Translations under genes and position numbers: made by a program
Origin: JASBTN01 sp965228805
GTDB taxonomy: Bacteria; Pseudomonadota; Alphaproteobacteria; Rhodobacterales; Rhodobacteraceae
Reading direction: 5' to 3'
Assembly: GCF_965228805.1 (NCBI RefSeq)
Contig: NZ_CBDDIE010000003.1
Coordinates: forward strand, 1,860,001 to 1,924,000
Length of the DNA stretch: 64,000 bases
Notes under the pieces: generated by a model
Told to the model about the DNA's origin: nothing
Databases searched by the model: none
What the model saw: the letters and a program-made list of their open reading frames with translations, nothing else
Part shown: in pieces, positions 35,927-44,780 of the stretch
Numbering within the stretch: position 1 is the stretch's first letter
Layout of the letters: every line of letters begins with the position of its first letter

Positions 35927-36154
35927 TCAGAGGTAGTAGAGATCGCGGAAGACGTGGTGCACGATCTCGTCGCGCTCAATCCCGATCTTGGCAAGCTCTG
36001 CATCGCTCTTGGCGTTCAGGCGCTCGACCAATTGCACGCGGCTGTTCTGCTCCATCACGGTGATGAAGAACCGACCGACAGCGCGCAGCGGAGCCATCAG
36101 GATGTCGGAAAGGTGGAATGCGCCCGTGTTCGGATGCGAAAGAATATGTGCCAT
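35927..36154 (-). CDS. DUF1127 small protein
   Basis: A 75-aa protein with the DUF1127 pattern in its second half (SRVQLVERLNAKSDAELAKIGIERDEIVHHVFRDLYYL). DUF1127 proteins are small, Arg-rich in many alphaproteobacteria, and some take part in phosphate or RNA regulation; this one is longer than the 45-50-aa minimal type and has an N-terminal LMAPLRAVGRFF helix. It is transcribed toward nasA and ends at the shared hairpin. Function unknown. Confidence 0.8.
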   Translation of the reverse strand: MAHILSHPNTGAFHLSDILMAPLRAVGRFFITVMEQNSRVQLVERLNAKSDAELAKIGIERDEIVHHVFRDLYYL

Positions 36155-36312
36155 TGGAGACCTCGGGTTCGGATTGGATCAAGGGCTCCTCCCATGGCGG
36201 GCAATCTGGTGGTTATTCGGCCTCGGCACAATGGATGTTAGCGCAAAACTGTATTGCCGCGTGTGCATGGCTGAATGCCGAATACCCGGAATCTGGGGCG
36301 CCCCCCCCTGTG

Positions 36313-37059
36313 TCATTCGGGTGCGACAGAGGCTCCTAGACGGTCAAGCAGTGATGCCATCAGCGCGCGGCAGGCAGGTCCGGCCCAGTCGGCAGGGTAG
36401 AGCCCGTCAGGCAGAGCCGCATGGCGCAGTACCAGGCGGCGCCAGCCATGAACGGCCAGAAGGCGCAGGACCGTGGCTTCCAGTGGGCTGGCCGGGGTGG
36501 GTACCGCCAGCGCCAGTTGCAGCGCCTGTTGAAATGCCTCGTAGTCCTGGGAGAGGTCGGTCGACATGACCTGCGCGCGCACCCAGTCGGGCACGGTCAG
36601 ATCCGGCCCGGACAGAACCAAGGCCCCTGGTACCTCGGGTGGCTCTCCATGGCCAAGGAAGCAGCCGGGCGCCAGCGGCACATGACCGGGCAGGATGCGC
36701 GTACGATCGCAGAGCACCACCAAGTGCCACCTGCCGGGTGCCACCGGGGCGAAATCATAGATACGCGCAGCGGCCTGTTCGGCTTGCGCCCGGCCGTGAT
36801 CGGTCAAGTGATGCATCGCCCCACGCCCAACGCGGCGGCTGTCGATCCAGCCATCCTTGCGCAGCCGGTGCAGCGCGGTGCGCAGGGCCTGGGGTTTTAT
36901 CCCGGCGGCTTCGGTCAGGGCAGACAGCTGGGCGCCGGACAGTTCCTGCCCCGGCGCCCGCGCCATGTCCCCGAAGATGGTGACAACAAAGGACCAGACG
37001 CGCAGCTCCCCCCCACGCAGGGCCTGAACGGCCGGAGAGAGCGCTGCGACATCCATCAA
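36313..37059 (-). CDS. paaX: PaaX-family repressor of phenylacetate catabolism
   Basis: A 248-aa transcription repressor that responds to phenylacetyl-CoA in known members. The N-terminal winged helix spans about residues 15-85 (LRVWSFVVTIFGDMARAPGQ; GIKPQALRTALHRLRKDGWI), the central domain follows (RWHLVVLCDR), and the C-terminal domain has the family RRLVLRHAALPDGLYPADW motif. It is the last gene of the paa operon, overlapping paaZ by 4 nt, so repressor and enzymes rise together. A PaaX-like core site is at 44781-44789 before the first gene. Confidence 0.93.
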   Translation of the reverse strand: MMDVAALSPAVQALRGGELRVWSFVVTIFGDMARAPGQELSGAQLSALTEAAGIKPQALRTALHRLRKDGWIDSRRVGRGAMHHLTDHGRAQAEQAAARIYDFAPVAPGRWHLVVLCDRTRILPGHVPLAPGCFLGHGEPPEVPGALVLSGPDLTVPDWVRAQVMSTDLSQDYEAFQQALQLALAVPTPASPLEATVLRLLAVHGWRRLVLRHAALPDGLYPADWAGPACRALMASLLDRLGASVAPE

Positions 37060-39092
37060 TAGGCCACCATGGTCAGAAGCTCGTATTCCGCCACAAGGTC
37101 ACCGTCCTGGTTGGCCAGGGTCACGTGCCAGCGCACCTCTCCATACTCGTCCGTACGGCGCGTCTTGGCCTTCACGGTCAGGCGCACCTGGATGCTTTCC
37201 CCGGCCGCCACCGGCGTCATGAAACGCAGGTTGTCGAGCCCCGTGTTGGCCAGAACCGGGCCTTCATTTGGCTCAACGAACAGCCCCGCGGCGAAGGACA
37301 GAAGCAGGTAGCCGTGAGCCACCCGGCCCGGGAAAAACGGGTTCCGCTTGGCGGCGTCTTCGTCCATGTGGGCGTAGAATGTGTCGCCGGTGAAATTGGC
37401 GAACAGCTCGATATCGTCCATCGTGACCGTGCGGGGCGCGGTGTGGATCGTCTCGCCAATCGCCAGGTCGTTGAAGCGGCGGGTGAAGGGATGCGCAGGG
37501 GCCTCGACCTCGGAGGAACCCGGCACCCAGCGCCCGCCGATCGAGGACAGGATGTCCGGGCTGCCCTGGATCGCGGTGCGCTGCATGTAATGCATGACGC
37601 CGCGAATGCCGCCCATCTCCTCGCCGCCGCCAGCGCGACCCGGACCGCCATGCACCATATGGGGCAGGGGGGAGCCGTGGCCGGTCGATTCTTTCATCGA
37701 GGTGGCGTTGTTGAAGTAAAGCCGTCCATGGAAGGCGCCCGCGCCCATCGCGACCTCGCGCGCCACGTCGCCCGAGGCGGTGATCACGGAAGCCACCAGC
37801 GAGCCTTCGCCCTTGTTGGCGAGTTCAATCGCGTGGTCGATGTCGCGGTAGCCCATGATGGTGCTGACCGGGCCGAAGGCCTCGGTCTCATGCACCACGG
37901 TGGCGGTGTCGGGGCTTTCGCAGTGAAACAGCATGGGCGCCACGAAGGCGTCCGGGTTCACGTCGCCCATCGCGTTTTGCTGCGGCAGCGCCTCGGGGTC
38001 GCCATAGACACGCTTGGACTCGGTGCCGATCATCGCGGCCTTCTCCAACACGTCGCGTTTCTGCGCAGCAGACACCAGAGCGCCCATGCGGATGCCCTCG
38101 GCGCGCGGATCGCCCATCGGGGTGGCGTCGAGCTTGGCCGAGAGCGCCTCGATCACGTTCTGCACCTGGCCTTCCGGCGCGATGATGCGGCGGATCGCGG
38201 TACATTTCTGCCCCGCCTTGGTGGTCATCTCGCGGTGGACTTCCTTGATGAACAGGTCGAACTCGGGCGTGCCCGGGGTCACGTCCGGACCCAGGATCGA
38301 CGCGTTCAGGCTGTCCTGTTCGGCCACGAAACGCACCGAGTTCTTCAGGATATTCGGGTTCGACCGCAGCATCGAGGCGGTCTGGGCCGAGCCGGTAAAG
38401 CTGACCACGTCCTGCGCGGTCAGACGGTCCAGCAGGTCGCCGGTGCCACCGGAAATCAGCTGCAGCGCACCGTCGGGCAGGATGCCGCTGTCCAGCATGA
38501 TGCGCACGCAGGCCTCGGTGACATAGCAGGATGCGGTCGCCGGTTTCACGATGGCGGGCACGCCGGCCAGCAGGGTTGGGGCGAGCTTTTCGAGCATGCC
38601 CCAGACCGGGAAGTTGAAGGCGTTGATGTGGACAGCGACGCCCTTCAGCGGCGTGGCAATATGCATGCCCTTGAAGGTGCCGCCACGCGACAGCTCTTCA
38701 ATGTCGCCGTCGATATAGACTTGCCCGTCCGGCATCTCGCGCCGCCCCTTGGAGGCGAAGACGAAGACCGTGCCGACGCCGCCGTCGATGTCGATCAGGT
38801 GGTCCTTCTGCGTGGCCCCGGTGTCAAACGACAGGTCATAGAGCTCCTGCTTGTGCTGTCCTAGGTGCAGCGCCAGCGCCTTCAGCATCTTGGCGCGGTC
38901 ATGGAAGCCCATGGCGCGCAGGTCCGGGCCGCCGACATTGCGCGCGTGGTCCAGCATCGCCTGCATGTCCAGGTTGTCATTGCCCGCTTCGGCGATCTGC
39001 GCGCCGGTAATGGCCGAGGCGATGGCACGCGCGGCGCTGTTGGGCTGAACCCATTCGCCAGCGGCAAAGCTGGCAACTTTCATGATCGTCAT
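37056..39092 (-). CDS. paaZ: oxepin-CoA hydrolase / 3-oxo-5,6-dehydrosuberyl-CoA semialdehyde dehydrogenase
   Basis: A 678-aa bifunctional enzyme that opens the oxepin-CoA ring and oxidises the resulting aldehyde. Residues about 1-520 are an aldehyde dehydrogenase (INAFNFPVWGMLEKLAPTLL, VSFTGSAQTASML, and AGQKCTAIRRI with the catalytic Cys). Residues about 535-678 are a MaoC-like hydratase domain (FYAHMDEDAAKRNPFFPGRV, then AHGYLLLSFAAGLF). Both domains are complete, so the toxic aldehyde can be channelled. It lies between the extra PaaA/PaaC-like gene (3 nt upstream) and paaX. Confidence 0.95.
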   Translation of the reverse strand: MTIMKVASFAAGEWVQPNSAARAIASAITGAQIAEAGNDNLDMQAMLDHARNVGGPDLRAMGFHDRAKMLKALALHLGQHKQELYDLSFDTGATQKDHLIDIDGGVGTVFVFASKGRREMPDGQVYIDGDIEELSRGGTFKGMHIATPLKGVAVHINAFNFPVWGMLEKLAPTLLAGVPAIVKPATASCYVTEACVRIMLDSGILPDGALQLISGGTGDLLDRLTAQDVVSFTGSAQTASMLRSNPNILKNSVRFVAEQDSLNASILGPDVTPGTPEFDLFIKEVHREMTTKAGQKCTAIRRIIAPEGQVQNVIEALSAKLDATPMGDPRAEGIRMGALVSAAQKRDVLEKAAMIGTESKRVYGDPEALPQQNAMGDVNPDAFVAPMLFHCESPDTATVVHETEAFGPVSTIMGYRDIDHAIELANKGEGSLVASVITASGDVAREVAMGAGAFHGRLYFNNATSMKESTGHGSPLPHMVHGGPGRAGGGEEMGGIRGVMHYMQRTAIQGSPDILSSIGGRWVPGSSEVEAPAHPFTRRFNDLAIGETIHTAPRTVTMDDIELFANFTGDTFYAHMDEDAAKRNPFFPGRVAHGYLLLSFAAGLFVEPNEGPVLANTGLDNLRFMTPVAAGESIQVRLTVKAKTRRTDEYGEVRWHVTLANQDGDLVAEYELLTMVAY

Positions 39093-39095
39093 GGA

Positions 39096-39845
39096 TTATC
39101 CTTTCGGGGCCGTGAGGCCGAAGTTCTCAAGCGCCTTGGCGGCGGTGGCGGCCCATTCCTCGCGCAGTTCCGCATTGGTGGCGCTGCGCAACCCGTAGGC
39201 CTCCAACTGGGTGGCGCGGGTCGACACGTCCTTGCCGAAACTCGCGGCCACGCGGGGCCACCAATAGTCAACCGAAGCCTGACGGTTGTCCGCAGACATG
39301 CGTTCCAGACCCTCGGCGGCCAGTTCGGCGTGACGCGCCTCGACCGGTGCGATTTCGCGGAAGGCTTCGGCCAGCGGGGCGTAGGAGACCTGGGTGAACT
39401 CCTTCATCTGTACGCCCACGGCGAGACCCATCAGCAGGTTCATCACCACCGCATCGGACCAGCCCGCCAGCGGGTAGTTGAACACCGCGAGGCGCATGTC
39501 GCCCTCAGTCCGGTTGGTGCCGATGTCGGCGTCGCGGGGCAGGCGGTCGGCCCAGGGGTGATGGTTGGCGTATTTTTCGGTATTGGCACCGAATTCGCCC
39601 ATGATCTTCAATACTTTGTCGGCATTGTCGGTCTTTTCCATCACGATCTTGGCCGCCGCGATACGTTCCTTGATGCCGGGGCCTGCGTTGATCACGTCGG
39701 CAAAGCCGGCGGCGCCCGCCAGTTCGCTGTCAACGAAAGTGGCCATCAGGCGCATCAGTTCGGCGCGGTAGCGCGCGGGCACGTTTGACGGGTTCGTCAG
39801 CTTGCCGCCCTGGGCCAGGTAGTCTTCGATCTTCATCTCGGTCAT
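39096..39845 (-). CDS. extra PaaA/PaaC-family (ferritin-like) protein of the paa operon
   Basis: A 249-aa protein resembling the phenylacetic-acid catabolic PaaA/PaaC ferritin-like family (AGGKLTNPSNVPARYRAELM; NYPLAGWSDAVVMNLLMGLA; IAPVEARHAELAAEGLERM), but it is neither PaaA nor PaaC, both present elsewhere in the operon. Possible metal ligands are in EARH and the first-helix Glu, but I cannot confirm a complete diiron set. It lies between paaE (10 nt) and paaZ (3 nt), so it is surely co-transcribed. It could be a structural or regulatory subunit of the epoxidase, or a separate oxygenase. Confidence 0.75.
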   Translation of the reverse strand: MTEMKIEDYLAQGGKLTNPSNVPARYRAELMRLMATFVDSELAGAAGFADVINAGPGIKERIAAAKIVMEKTDNADKVLKIMGEFGANTEKYANHHPWADRLPRDADIGTNRTEGDMRLAVFNYPLAGWSDAVVMNLLMGLAVGVQMKEFTQVSYAPLAEAFREIAPVEARHAELAAEGLERMSADNRQASVDYWWPRVAASFGKDVSTRATQLEAYGLRSATNAELREEWAATAAKALENFGLTAPKG

Positions 39846-39855
39846 GTCTGTCCCC

Positions 39856-40920
39856 TTACTGGTCGAAATCGACGGTTACCTTGTCGGACACGGCGAAGCT
39901 CTGGCAGGACAGCACATAGCCCTGTTCGACCTCGTAGTCCTCCAGCGCGTGGTTGGCGACCATGTCGACCTCGCCCTCCAGCACCTTGCAGCGGCACGTA
40001 GAACAGACCCCGGCCTTGCAGGCGTAGGGCGCGTCCATCTGGTTTTCGAGCGCGGCGTCCAGGATCGAGGTCTGGCCGTCCATGGTCACGGTGCGCGAGC
40101 CGCCGTCCAGCGTGATCACCGCCTGCGTGCCCTTGTCGCCCGCCTTCGTGGCCTTGCCCGCCTTCTTCGGCGCGCGGCCCGGCTGGGCCGAGGCGAAGAG
40201 CTCGAACTTGATCTGGCTGTCGTCCAGCCCGTGATCTCGCAGCGCCTTGGCGATGCCCAGCATCATCGGCTCCGGCCCGCAGATGAAGGCGGTGTCCACG
40301 TGCTGGATGTCGATCCAGTGCTTGAACAGCTGGGCACATTTGTCTTCGTCCACCAGGCCGGTGAACAGGTCGATCTCCTGCGCGTCTGATTCCAGGATGT
40401 GGATCACGTTGAACCGGCCCATATAGCGGTTTTTCAGATCCTCCAGCTCCTCGCGGAACATGATCGTGTTCACCGCCTTGTTGGCGTAGACAAGCGTGAA
40501 CTGGCTGGCGGGTTCCGTGGCCAGGGTGGTCTTGATGATCGACAGCACCGGGGTAATGCCTGACCCACCGGCAAAGCCCAGGTAGTGGCGGTTGGCGGCG
40601 GCATCGAGCGGGATGAAGAACGTGCCCATCGGCTCCATAGCTTCCAGCGTGTCGCCCGCTTTCAGCTCTTCATTGGCCCAGGTCGAAAAGGCGCCGTCCT
40701 CGACGCGTTTGATGCCGACCTGCAGGATGCCTTCGTCCTTGCCCGCACAGATCGAGTAGCTGCGGCGCAGCTCCTGCCCGTCGAAGTCACGGCGGAAGGT
40801 CAGGTATTGGCCCTGGGTGAAATCGAAGGCCTCGGGGGTTTCCGGTTTCAGGGTCACGACCACCGCATCGCGGATGGTCTTGTGAATGTCGGTCACGGTC
40901 AGCTTGTGAAAGCGCGCCAT
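39856..40920 (-). CDS. paaE: phenylacetyl-CoA epoxidase reductase subunit
   Basis: A 354-aa flavin/iron-sulfur reductase passing electrons from NADPH to PaaA. An FAD domain (FTQGQYLTFRRDFDGQELRR, then SYSICAG), a NAD(P) domain (YLGFAGGSGITPVLSIIKTT; AFICGPEPMMLGIAKALRDH) and a C-terminal plant-type [2Fe-2S] domain (PYACKAGVCSTCRCKV, distal Cys in YVLSCQ) are all present. The ATG at 40920 has AGGAG 10 nt upstream; a longer in-frame start at 40941 would overlap the end of paaD. Downstream of paaD by 11 nt. Confidence 0.95.
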   Translation of the reverse strand: MARFHKLTVTDIHKTIRDAVVVTLKPETPEAFDFTQGQYLTFRRDFDGQELRRSYSICAGKDEGILQVGIKRVEDGAFSTWANEELKAGDTLEAMEPMGTFFIPLDAAANRHYLGFAGGSGITPVLSIIKTTLATEPASQFTLVYANKAVNTIMFREELEDLKNRYMGRFNVIHILESDAQEIDLFTGLVDEDKCAQLFKHWIDIQHVDTAFICGPEPMMLGIAKALRDHGLDDSQIKFELFASAQPGRAPKKAGKATKAGDKGTQAVITLDGGSRTVTMDGQTSILDAALENQMDAPYACKAGVCSTCRCKVLEGEVDMVANHALEDYEVEQGYVLSCQSFAVSDKVTVDFDQ

Positions 40921-40931
40921 GTTGGGTCTCC

Positions 40932-41393
40932 TCAGATGCACTTGAAATAATCGAAGGGTTCAAGGCAGTCGGTACAGCGCCAGAGTGCCTTGCAGGGGGT
41001 CGAGCCGAACTGGCTGGTTTTCTCCAGGTTCTGCCCACCGCAATGGGGGCAGCGTTCGGGGGTGCCTTTCGGCGCGGGGGGCGCGATGCCGAATTTCTCC
41101 AGCGCGGCCTTGCCCTTGTCCGACAGCCAGTCGGTGGTCCAGGCGGGGGAAAGCTGCCGGTGCAGGGTGACATCGGTCAGCCCGTGCTTGGCGAGGCCTG
41201 CCAGGATATCCTGGTTGATCTGGGTCGTGGCGGGGCAGCCGGAGTAGGTGGGGGTGACGGTGACATTCAGCATGTCGCCTTCCCATTCCACGCCGCGAAT
41301 GATGCCCAGATCAACCAGCGAAATCACCGGGATCTCGGGGTCGGGCACCTGGTCAAGCCAGTCCCAGACCTGTTGTGTCGATGGGTGTGCCAT
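40932..41393 (-). CDS. paaD: PaaD, metal-cluster assembly factor of the phenylacetyl-CoA epoxidase
   Basis: A 153-aa protein with an N-terminal MIP18/DUF59 domain (VPDPEIPVISLVDLGIIRGV; VTPTYSGCPATTQI with the reactive Cys) and a C-terminal zinc ribbon with two pairs of Cys (RCPHCGG and WRCTDC). PaaD is required for iron-sulfur or diiron cluster assembly of the multicomponent epoxidase. It is separated from paaC by 79 nt containing the second copy of the 45-nt repeat. Confidence 0.93.
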   Translation of the reverse strand: MAHPSTQQVWDWLDQVPDPEIPVISLVDLGIIRGVEWEGDMLNVTVTPTYSGCPATTQINQDILAGLAKHGLTDVTLHRQLSPAWTTDWLSDKGKAALEKFGIAPPAPKGTPERCPHCGGQNLEKTSQFGSTPCKALWRCTDCLEPFDYFKCI

Positions 41394-41419
41394 CGCTCTC
41401 CTCCCTTGGGTCGGGGTGA

Positions 41420-41464
41420 CCGGAATTTTCGAAAATTCCGGCCCGTTTTCTTCGAAGAAAACGG
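41420..41464 (-). repeat. 45-nt double-palindrome repeat, copy 2 (inverted)
   Basis: Exact reverse complement of 21017-21061: palindromes at 41420-41441 and 41443-41464 joined by one C. It lies between paaC and paaD in the minus-strand paa operon, with opposite orientation relative to transcription compared with copy 1. Both copies are in gaps that are otherwise short, so the element was probably inserted into, or has spread among, operon junctions. Confidence 0.85.
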
Positions 41465-41472
41465 TTACCCCT

Positions 41473-42225
41473 TTACCACTTGGCGCCCGGATAGGCCCGT
41501 TGCAGCCATTGCATCGAGGTCAGCAGGTGCCCCAGATGTTCGGTGTGCATGTAGCCGGTGCGGCCACCCTTGTGGGCATAGGGGCTGGCCGGAATGGTCA
41601 GCGTCGCCTCGCCCAGCACCCGGCCGACCAGCTCGTCGAACTCGGCGCGCAATGAGGCCGGATCGGGCGCGATGCCCGCCTCGACCATGGCCGCGTCGAC
41701 CTCGTCGCTTTCGAACATCTCGCCCACATAGGGCCAGAGGTATTCGAGCGCGGCCTGCATGCGGGCATGGCTTTCCTCGGTGCCGTCGCCCAGACCCACC
41801 ACCGTGTCGCCGGAGCGCTCCACGTGATAGGCGGCTTCTTTCGAGGCCTTCTCGGCAATATCCGCGACGCGCTTGTCGGACGATTTCATCAACCGGCCCA
41901 GCATGGTCACGTTCCAGGCGTCAAACAGGAATTGGCGCATCATGGTCTGGCCGAAATCGCCATTGGGCAGCTCGACCAGCAACACGTTGCGGAAATCCCA
42001 GGCGTCGCGCAGGAAGGCCAGGTCATCGGCCGAGCGGTCCTTGCCCTCGACCTCACCGGCCAGGCCCAGCCACAGCTGCGTCTGCCCGATCAGGTCCAGC
42101 GCCGTGTTTGCCAGCGCGATGTCCTCTTCCAGGATGGGCGAGTGACCGCACCATTCCGATACGCGGTGGCCGAGCACGAGGGTATTGTCCCCCATGCGCA
42201 GCAGAAACTGAAACAGGGCGTCCAT
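41473..42225 (-). CDS. paaC: phenylacetyl-CoA epoxidase subunit C
   Basis: A 250-aa ferritin-like structural subunit of the PaaABCE complex (LLRMGDNTLVLGHRVSEWCG; LANTALDLIGQTQLWLGLAG; YHVERSGDTVVGLGDGTEES; GRTGYMHTEHLGHLLTSMQW). PaaC lacks catalytic diiron function in characterised complexes and holds PaaA. The start overlaps the paaB stop by 1 nt, so the A-B-C subunits are coupled. Confidence 0.95.
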   Translation of the reverse strand: MDALFQFLLRMGDNTLVLGHRVSEWCGHSPILEEDIALANTALDLIGQTQLWLGLAGEVEGKDRSADDLAFLRDAWDFRNVLLVELPNGDFGQTMMRQFLFDAWNVTMLGRLMKSSDKRVADIAEKASKEAAYHVERSGDTVVGLGDGTEESHARMQAALEYLWPYVGEMFESDEVDAAMVEAGIAPDPASLRAEFDELVGRVLGEATLTIPASPYAHKGGRTGYMHTEHLGHLLTSMQWLQRAYPGAKW

Positions 42226-42509
42226 TACATGCTCCCCACTTCTTCGGGAATGTCGAAGAAGGTCGGGTGGCGATAGACCTTGGTGTTCGACGGCTCGTAA
42301 AGCGGGCCTTTTTCCTCGGGCGAGGAGGCGGCGATGTGCTTGGCTTCGACCGCCCAGATCGACACGCCTTCGTTGCGGCGGGTGTAGACGTCACGCGCGT
42401 TCTTGATCGCCATTTCGGCGTCCGGGGCGTGCAGGCTGCCCACGTGACGGTGGCTCATGCCGTGCTGACCGCGGATGAAGATTTCCCACAGGGGCCATTC
42501 GTTGCTCAT
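42225..42509 (-). CDS. paaB: phenylacetyl-CoA epoxidase subunit B
   Basis: A 94-aa small subunit of the epoxidase (WPLWEIFIRGQHGMSHRHVG; SLHAPDAEMAIKNARDVYTR; SIWAVEAKHIAAS), matching the usual PaaB length. It bridges PaaAC heterodimers in the known complex. It lies 12 nt after paaA and overlaps paaC by 1 nt. Confidence 0.95.
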   Translation of the reverse strand: MSNEWPLWEIFIRGQHGMSHRHVGSLHAPDAEMAIKNARDVYTRRNEGVSIWAVEAKHIAASSPEEKGPLYEPSNTKVYRHPTFFDIPEEVGSM

Positions 42510-42521
42510 GTTCTCTCTCCC

Positions 42522-43514
42522 TTACTCGGCAGCGTGTTTGCGTGCGGCTTTCTTGCGGGCGTGAGCCATCAGGCCGTCACGCACCCAGGCGCCATCTTCC
42601 CAGGCCTTCACCCGGTCTTTCATGCGATCGACGTTGCAGGGGCCGTTGCCCTTGATCACGTCGAAGAACTCGGTCCAGTCGGGATCCGAGAAGTCGTAAT
42701 GCCCGCGTTCCTCGTTCCACTTGATGCCGGGATCCGGCAGGTCGAGGCCGAGGTATTCGATCTGCGGCACGGTCTGGTCGACGAATTGCTGGCGCAGCTC
42801 GTCATTCGACTTCACCTTGATCTTCCAGGCCATCGACTGTTCCGAGTGGGTCGATTCACTGTCATTCGGGCCGAACATCATGATCGCAGGGAACCACAGG
42901 CGGTTGACCGCGTCCTGGGCCTGTTGCTTCTGCTCGGGCGTGCCGAAGGCCATCTGCATGATCGCGTGATAGCCCTGCCGGGCGTGGAAGCTTTCTTCCT
43001 TGCAGATGCGGATCATGGCACGCGAGTAGGGACCGTAGGAGGTCCGTTGCAGCGCCACTTGGTTGACGATGGCCGCGCCGTCGACCAGCCAGCCGACCGC
43101 GCCGATATCGGCCCAGTTCAGGGTGGGGTAGTTGAAGATCGAGGAGTATTTCATCCGACCTTCGTGCAGCAGCTTGACCAGCTCGTCGCGGCTTTCGCCC
43201 AGGGTCTCGGCGGCGGAATAGAGGTACAGGCCATGGCCCGCTTCATCCTGCACCTTTGCCAGCAGGATCGCCTTGCGTTCCAGCGTGGGCGCGCGGGTGA
43301 TCCAGTTGCCTTCGGGCAGCTGACCGACGACCTCGCTATGTGCGTGCTGGCCGATCTGGCGGATCAGCGTGGCGCGGTAGTCATCGGGCATCCAGTCCTT
43401 GGGTTCGATCTTTTCGCCGCGGTCGATGCGGTCCTGGAACTCGCGTTCCTGATCCGTCATCTCCTCGCGGGTCTTCACGCCGGAGCGTGCCGTCTTGATC
43501 ATCTGTGCATACAT
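42522..43514 (-). CDS. paaA: phenylacetyl-CoA epoxidase catalytic subunit A
   Basis: A 330-aa catalytic diiron oxygenase forming the 1,2-epoxide of phenylacetyl-CoA. Helices with likely metal ligands are visible in IGQHAHSEVVGQLPEGNW, KVQDEAGHGLYLYSAAETL, CKEESFHARQGYHAIMQM and GPNDSESTHSEQSMAWKIKV. I chose the ATG at 43514, with AAAGGG upstream, over an in-frame start at 43541 that overlaps the thiolase gene. The thiolase stop is 1 nt before this start. Confidence 0.95.
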   Translation of the reverse strand: MYAQMIKTARSGVKTREEMTDQEREFQDRIDRGEKIEPKDWMPDDYRATLIRQIGQHAHSEVVGQLPEGNWITRAPTLERKAILLAKVQDEAGHGLYLYSAAETLGESRDELVKLLHEGRMKYSSIFNYPTLNWADIGAVGWLVDGAAIVNQVALQRTSYGPYSRAMIRICKEESFHARQGYHAIMQMAFGTPEQKQQAQDAVNRLWFPAIMMFGPNDSESTHSEQSMAWKIKVKSNDELRQQFVDQTVPQIEYLGLDLPDPGIKWNEERGHYDFSDPDWTEFFDVIKGNGPCNVDRMKDRVKAWEDGAWVRDGLMAHARKKAARKHAAE

Positions 43515-43515
43515 G

Positions 43516-44718
43516 TCAGACCCTTTCCAGAATGAGTGCAACGCCCTGGCCCACGCCTACACACATGGTGCAGAGCGCGTATTTCCCGCCGGTGCGTTTC
43601 AATTGATAGGCGGCCGTCATGACCAGGCGCGCGCCGGACATGCCCAGCGGGTGACCCAGGGCGATGGCGCCGCCATTGGGGTTCACGCGGGGATCGTCGT
43701 CGGCGACGCCCAGCTCGCGCAGGGTGGCAAGGCCCTGGGCGGCGAAGGCTTCGTTCAGTTCGATCACATCCATCTGCTCGATGCTCAGCCCGGCCTTTGC
43801 CAGCGCCTTGCGGGCGGCGGGCACGGGGCCGATGCCCATGATGCGGGGCGGCACGCCGGCGGCGGCCATGGTAACCACGCGGGCCATCGGGGTGAGGTCG
43901 TTCTTGTCGACCGCTGCGTCCGAGGCGACCAGCATGGCGGCGGCGCCATCGTTCACGCCCGAGGCATTGCCGGCGGTGACCGTCAGCTTCGGACCGTTGA
44001 CGCCCTTCAGCTTGCCCAGCTTCTCGACGCTCGTGCCGGGTCGCGGGTGTTCGTCGGTGTCGACGATGATCGGATCGCCCTTGCGCTGCGGCACGGTGAC
44101 CGGGGCGATCTCCTCGGCGAAGTAACCGGCGTGTTGTGCGGCCTGCCAGCGGTCTTGCGAGCGCACCGCGAAAGCGTCCTGATCGGCGCGGTTCACGCCG
44201 TAATCCTCGGCCACGTTATCGGCGGTCTCGGGCATCGAATGGGTGCCGTAATCCTCGTCCATCTTCGGGTTCACGAAGCGCCAGCCGATTGTGGTGTCAT
44301 GGACAGCGTTGGCGCGGGTAAAGGCCGTAGTCGCCTTGGGCATGACGAAGGGCGCACGGCTCATGCTTTCCACACCGCCGGCGATGCAGAGGTCATAATC
44401 CCCGGCTTTCACCCCGCGCGCAGCCATGCCGACCGCATCCATTCCGCTGGCGCAGAGCCGGTTCACCGTGGTGCCCGGAACGTCAACCGGCAGACCCGCC
44501 AGCAGCGCGGCCATGCGGGCCACGTTGCGGTTGTCTTCGCCCGCCTGGTTGGCGTCGCCATAGATCACGTCGTCGATGGATGTCCAGTCCACGCCCGGGT
44601 TGCGCTCCATCAGTGCCTTGATCGGAAGCGCGGCCAGGTCGTCGGTGCGGATGGATGACAGCGCCCCGCCGTAACGCCCGATGGGCGTGCGGACGGCGTC
44701 GCAGATGAATGCGTTCAT
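43516..44718 (-). CDS. paaJ: 3-oxoadipyl-CoA / 3-oxo-5,6-dehydrosuberyl-CoA thiolase
   Basis: A 400-aa type I thiolase: the active-site Cys in VNRLCASGMDAVGMAARGV near residue 90, DLCIAGGVESMSRAPFVM, a conserved His in NPNGGAIALGHPLGMSGARL and the second catalytic Cys in KYALCTMCVGVGQG. As first gene of the paa operon it probably cleaves the two 3-oxoacyl-CoA intermediates of the pathway. PcaF of the beta-ketoadipate pathway is nearly indistinguishable by sequence, so pcaF is an alternative name. Confidence 0.93.
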   Translation of the reverse strand: MNAFICDAVRTPIGRYGGALSSIRTDDLAALPIKALMERNPGVDWTSIDDVIYGDANQAGEDNRNVARMAALLAGLPVDVPGTTVNRLCASGMDAVGMAARGVKAGDYDLCIAGGVESMSRAPFVMPKATTAFTRANAVHDTTIGWRFVNPKMDEDYGTHSMPETADNVAEDYGVNRADQDAFAVRSQDRWQAAQHAGYFAEEIAPVTVPQRKGDPIIVDTDEHPRPGTSVEKLGKLKGVNGPKLTVTAGNASGVNDGAAAMLVASDAAVDKNDLTPMARVVTMAAAGVPPRIMGIGPVPAARKALAKAGLSIEQMDVIELNEAFAAQGLATLRELGVADDDPRVNPNGGAIALGHPLGMSGARLVMTAAYQLKRTGGKYALCTMCVGVGQGVALILERV

Positions 44719-44780
44719 GTGGTCCTCCCTTACGGGTCGGGGCGAACAAACCCGACCGCATGGTCAGCAATAATCATGCC

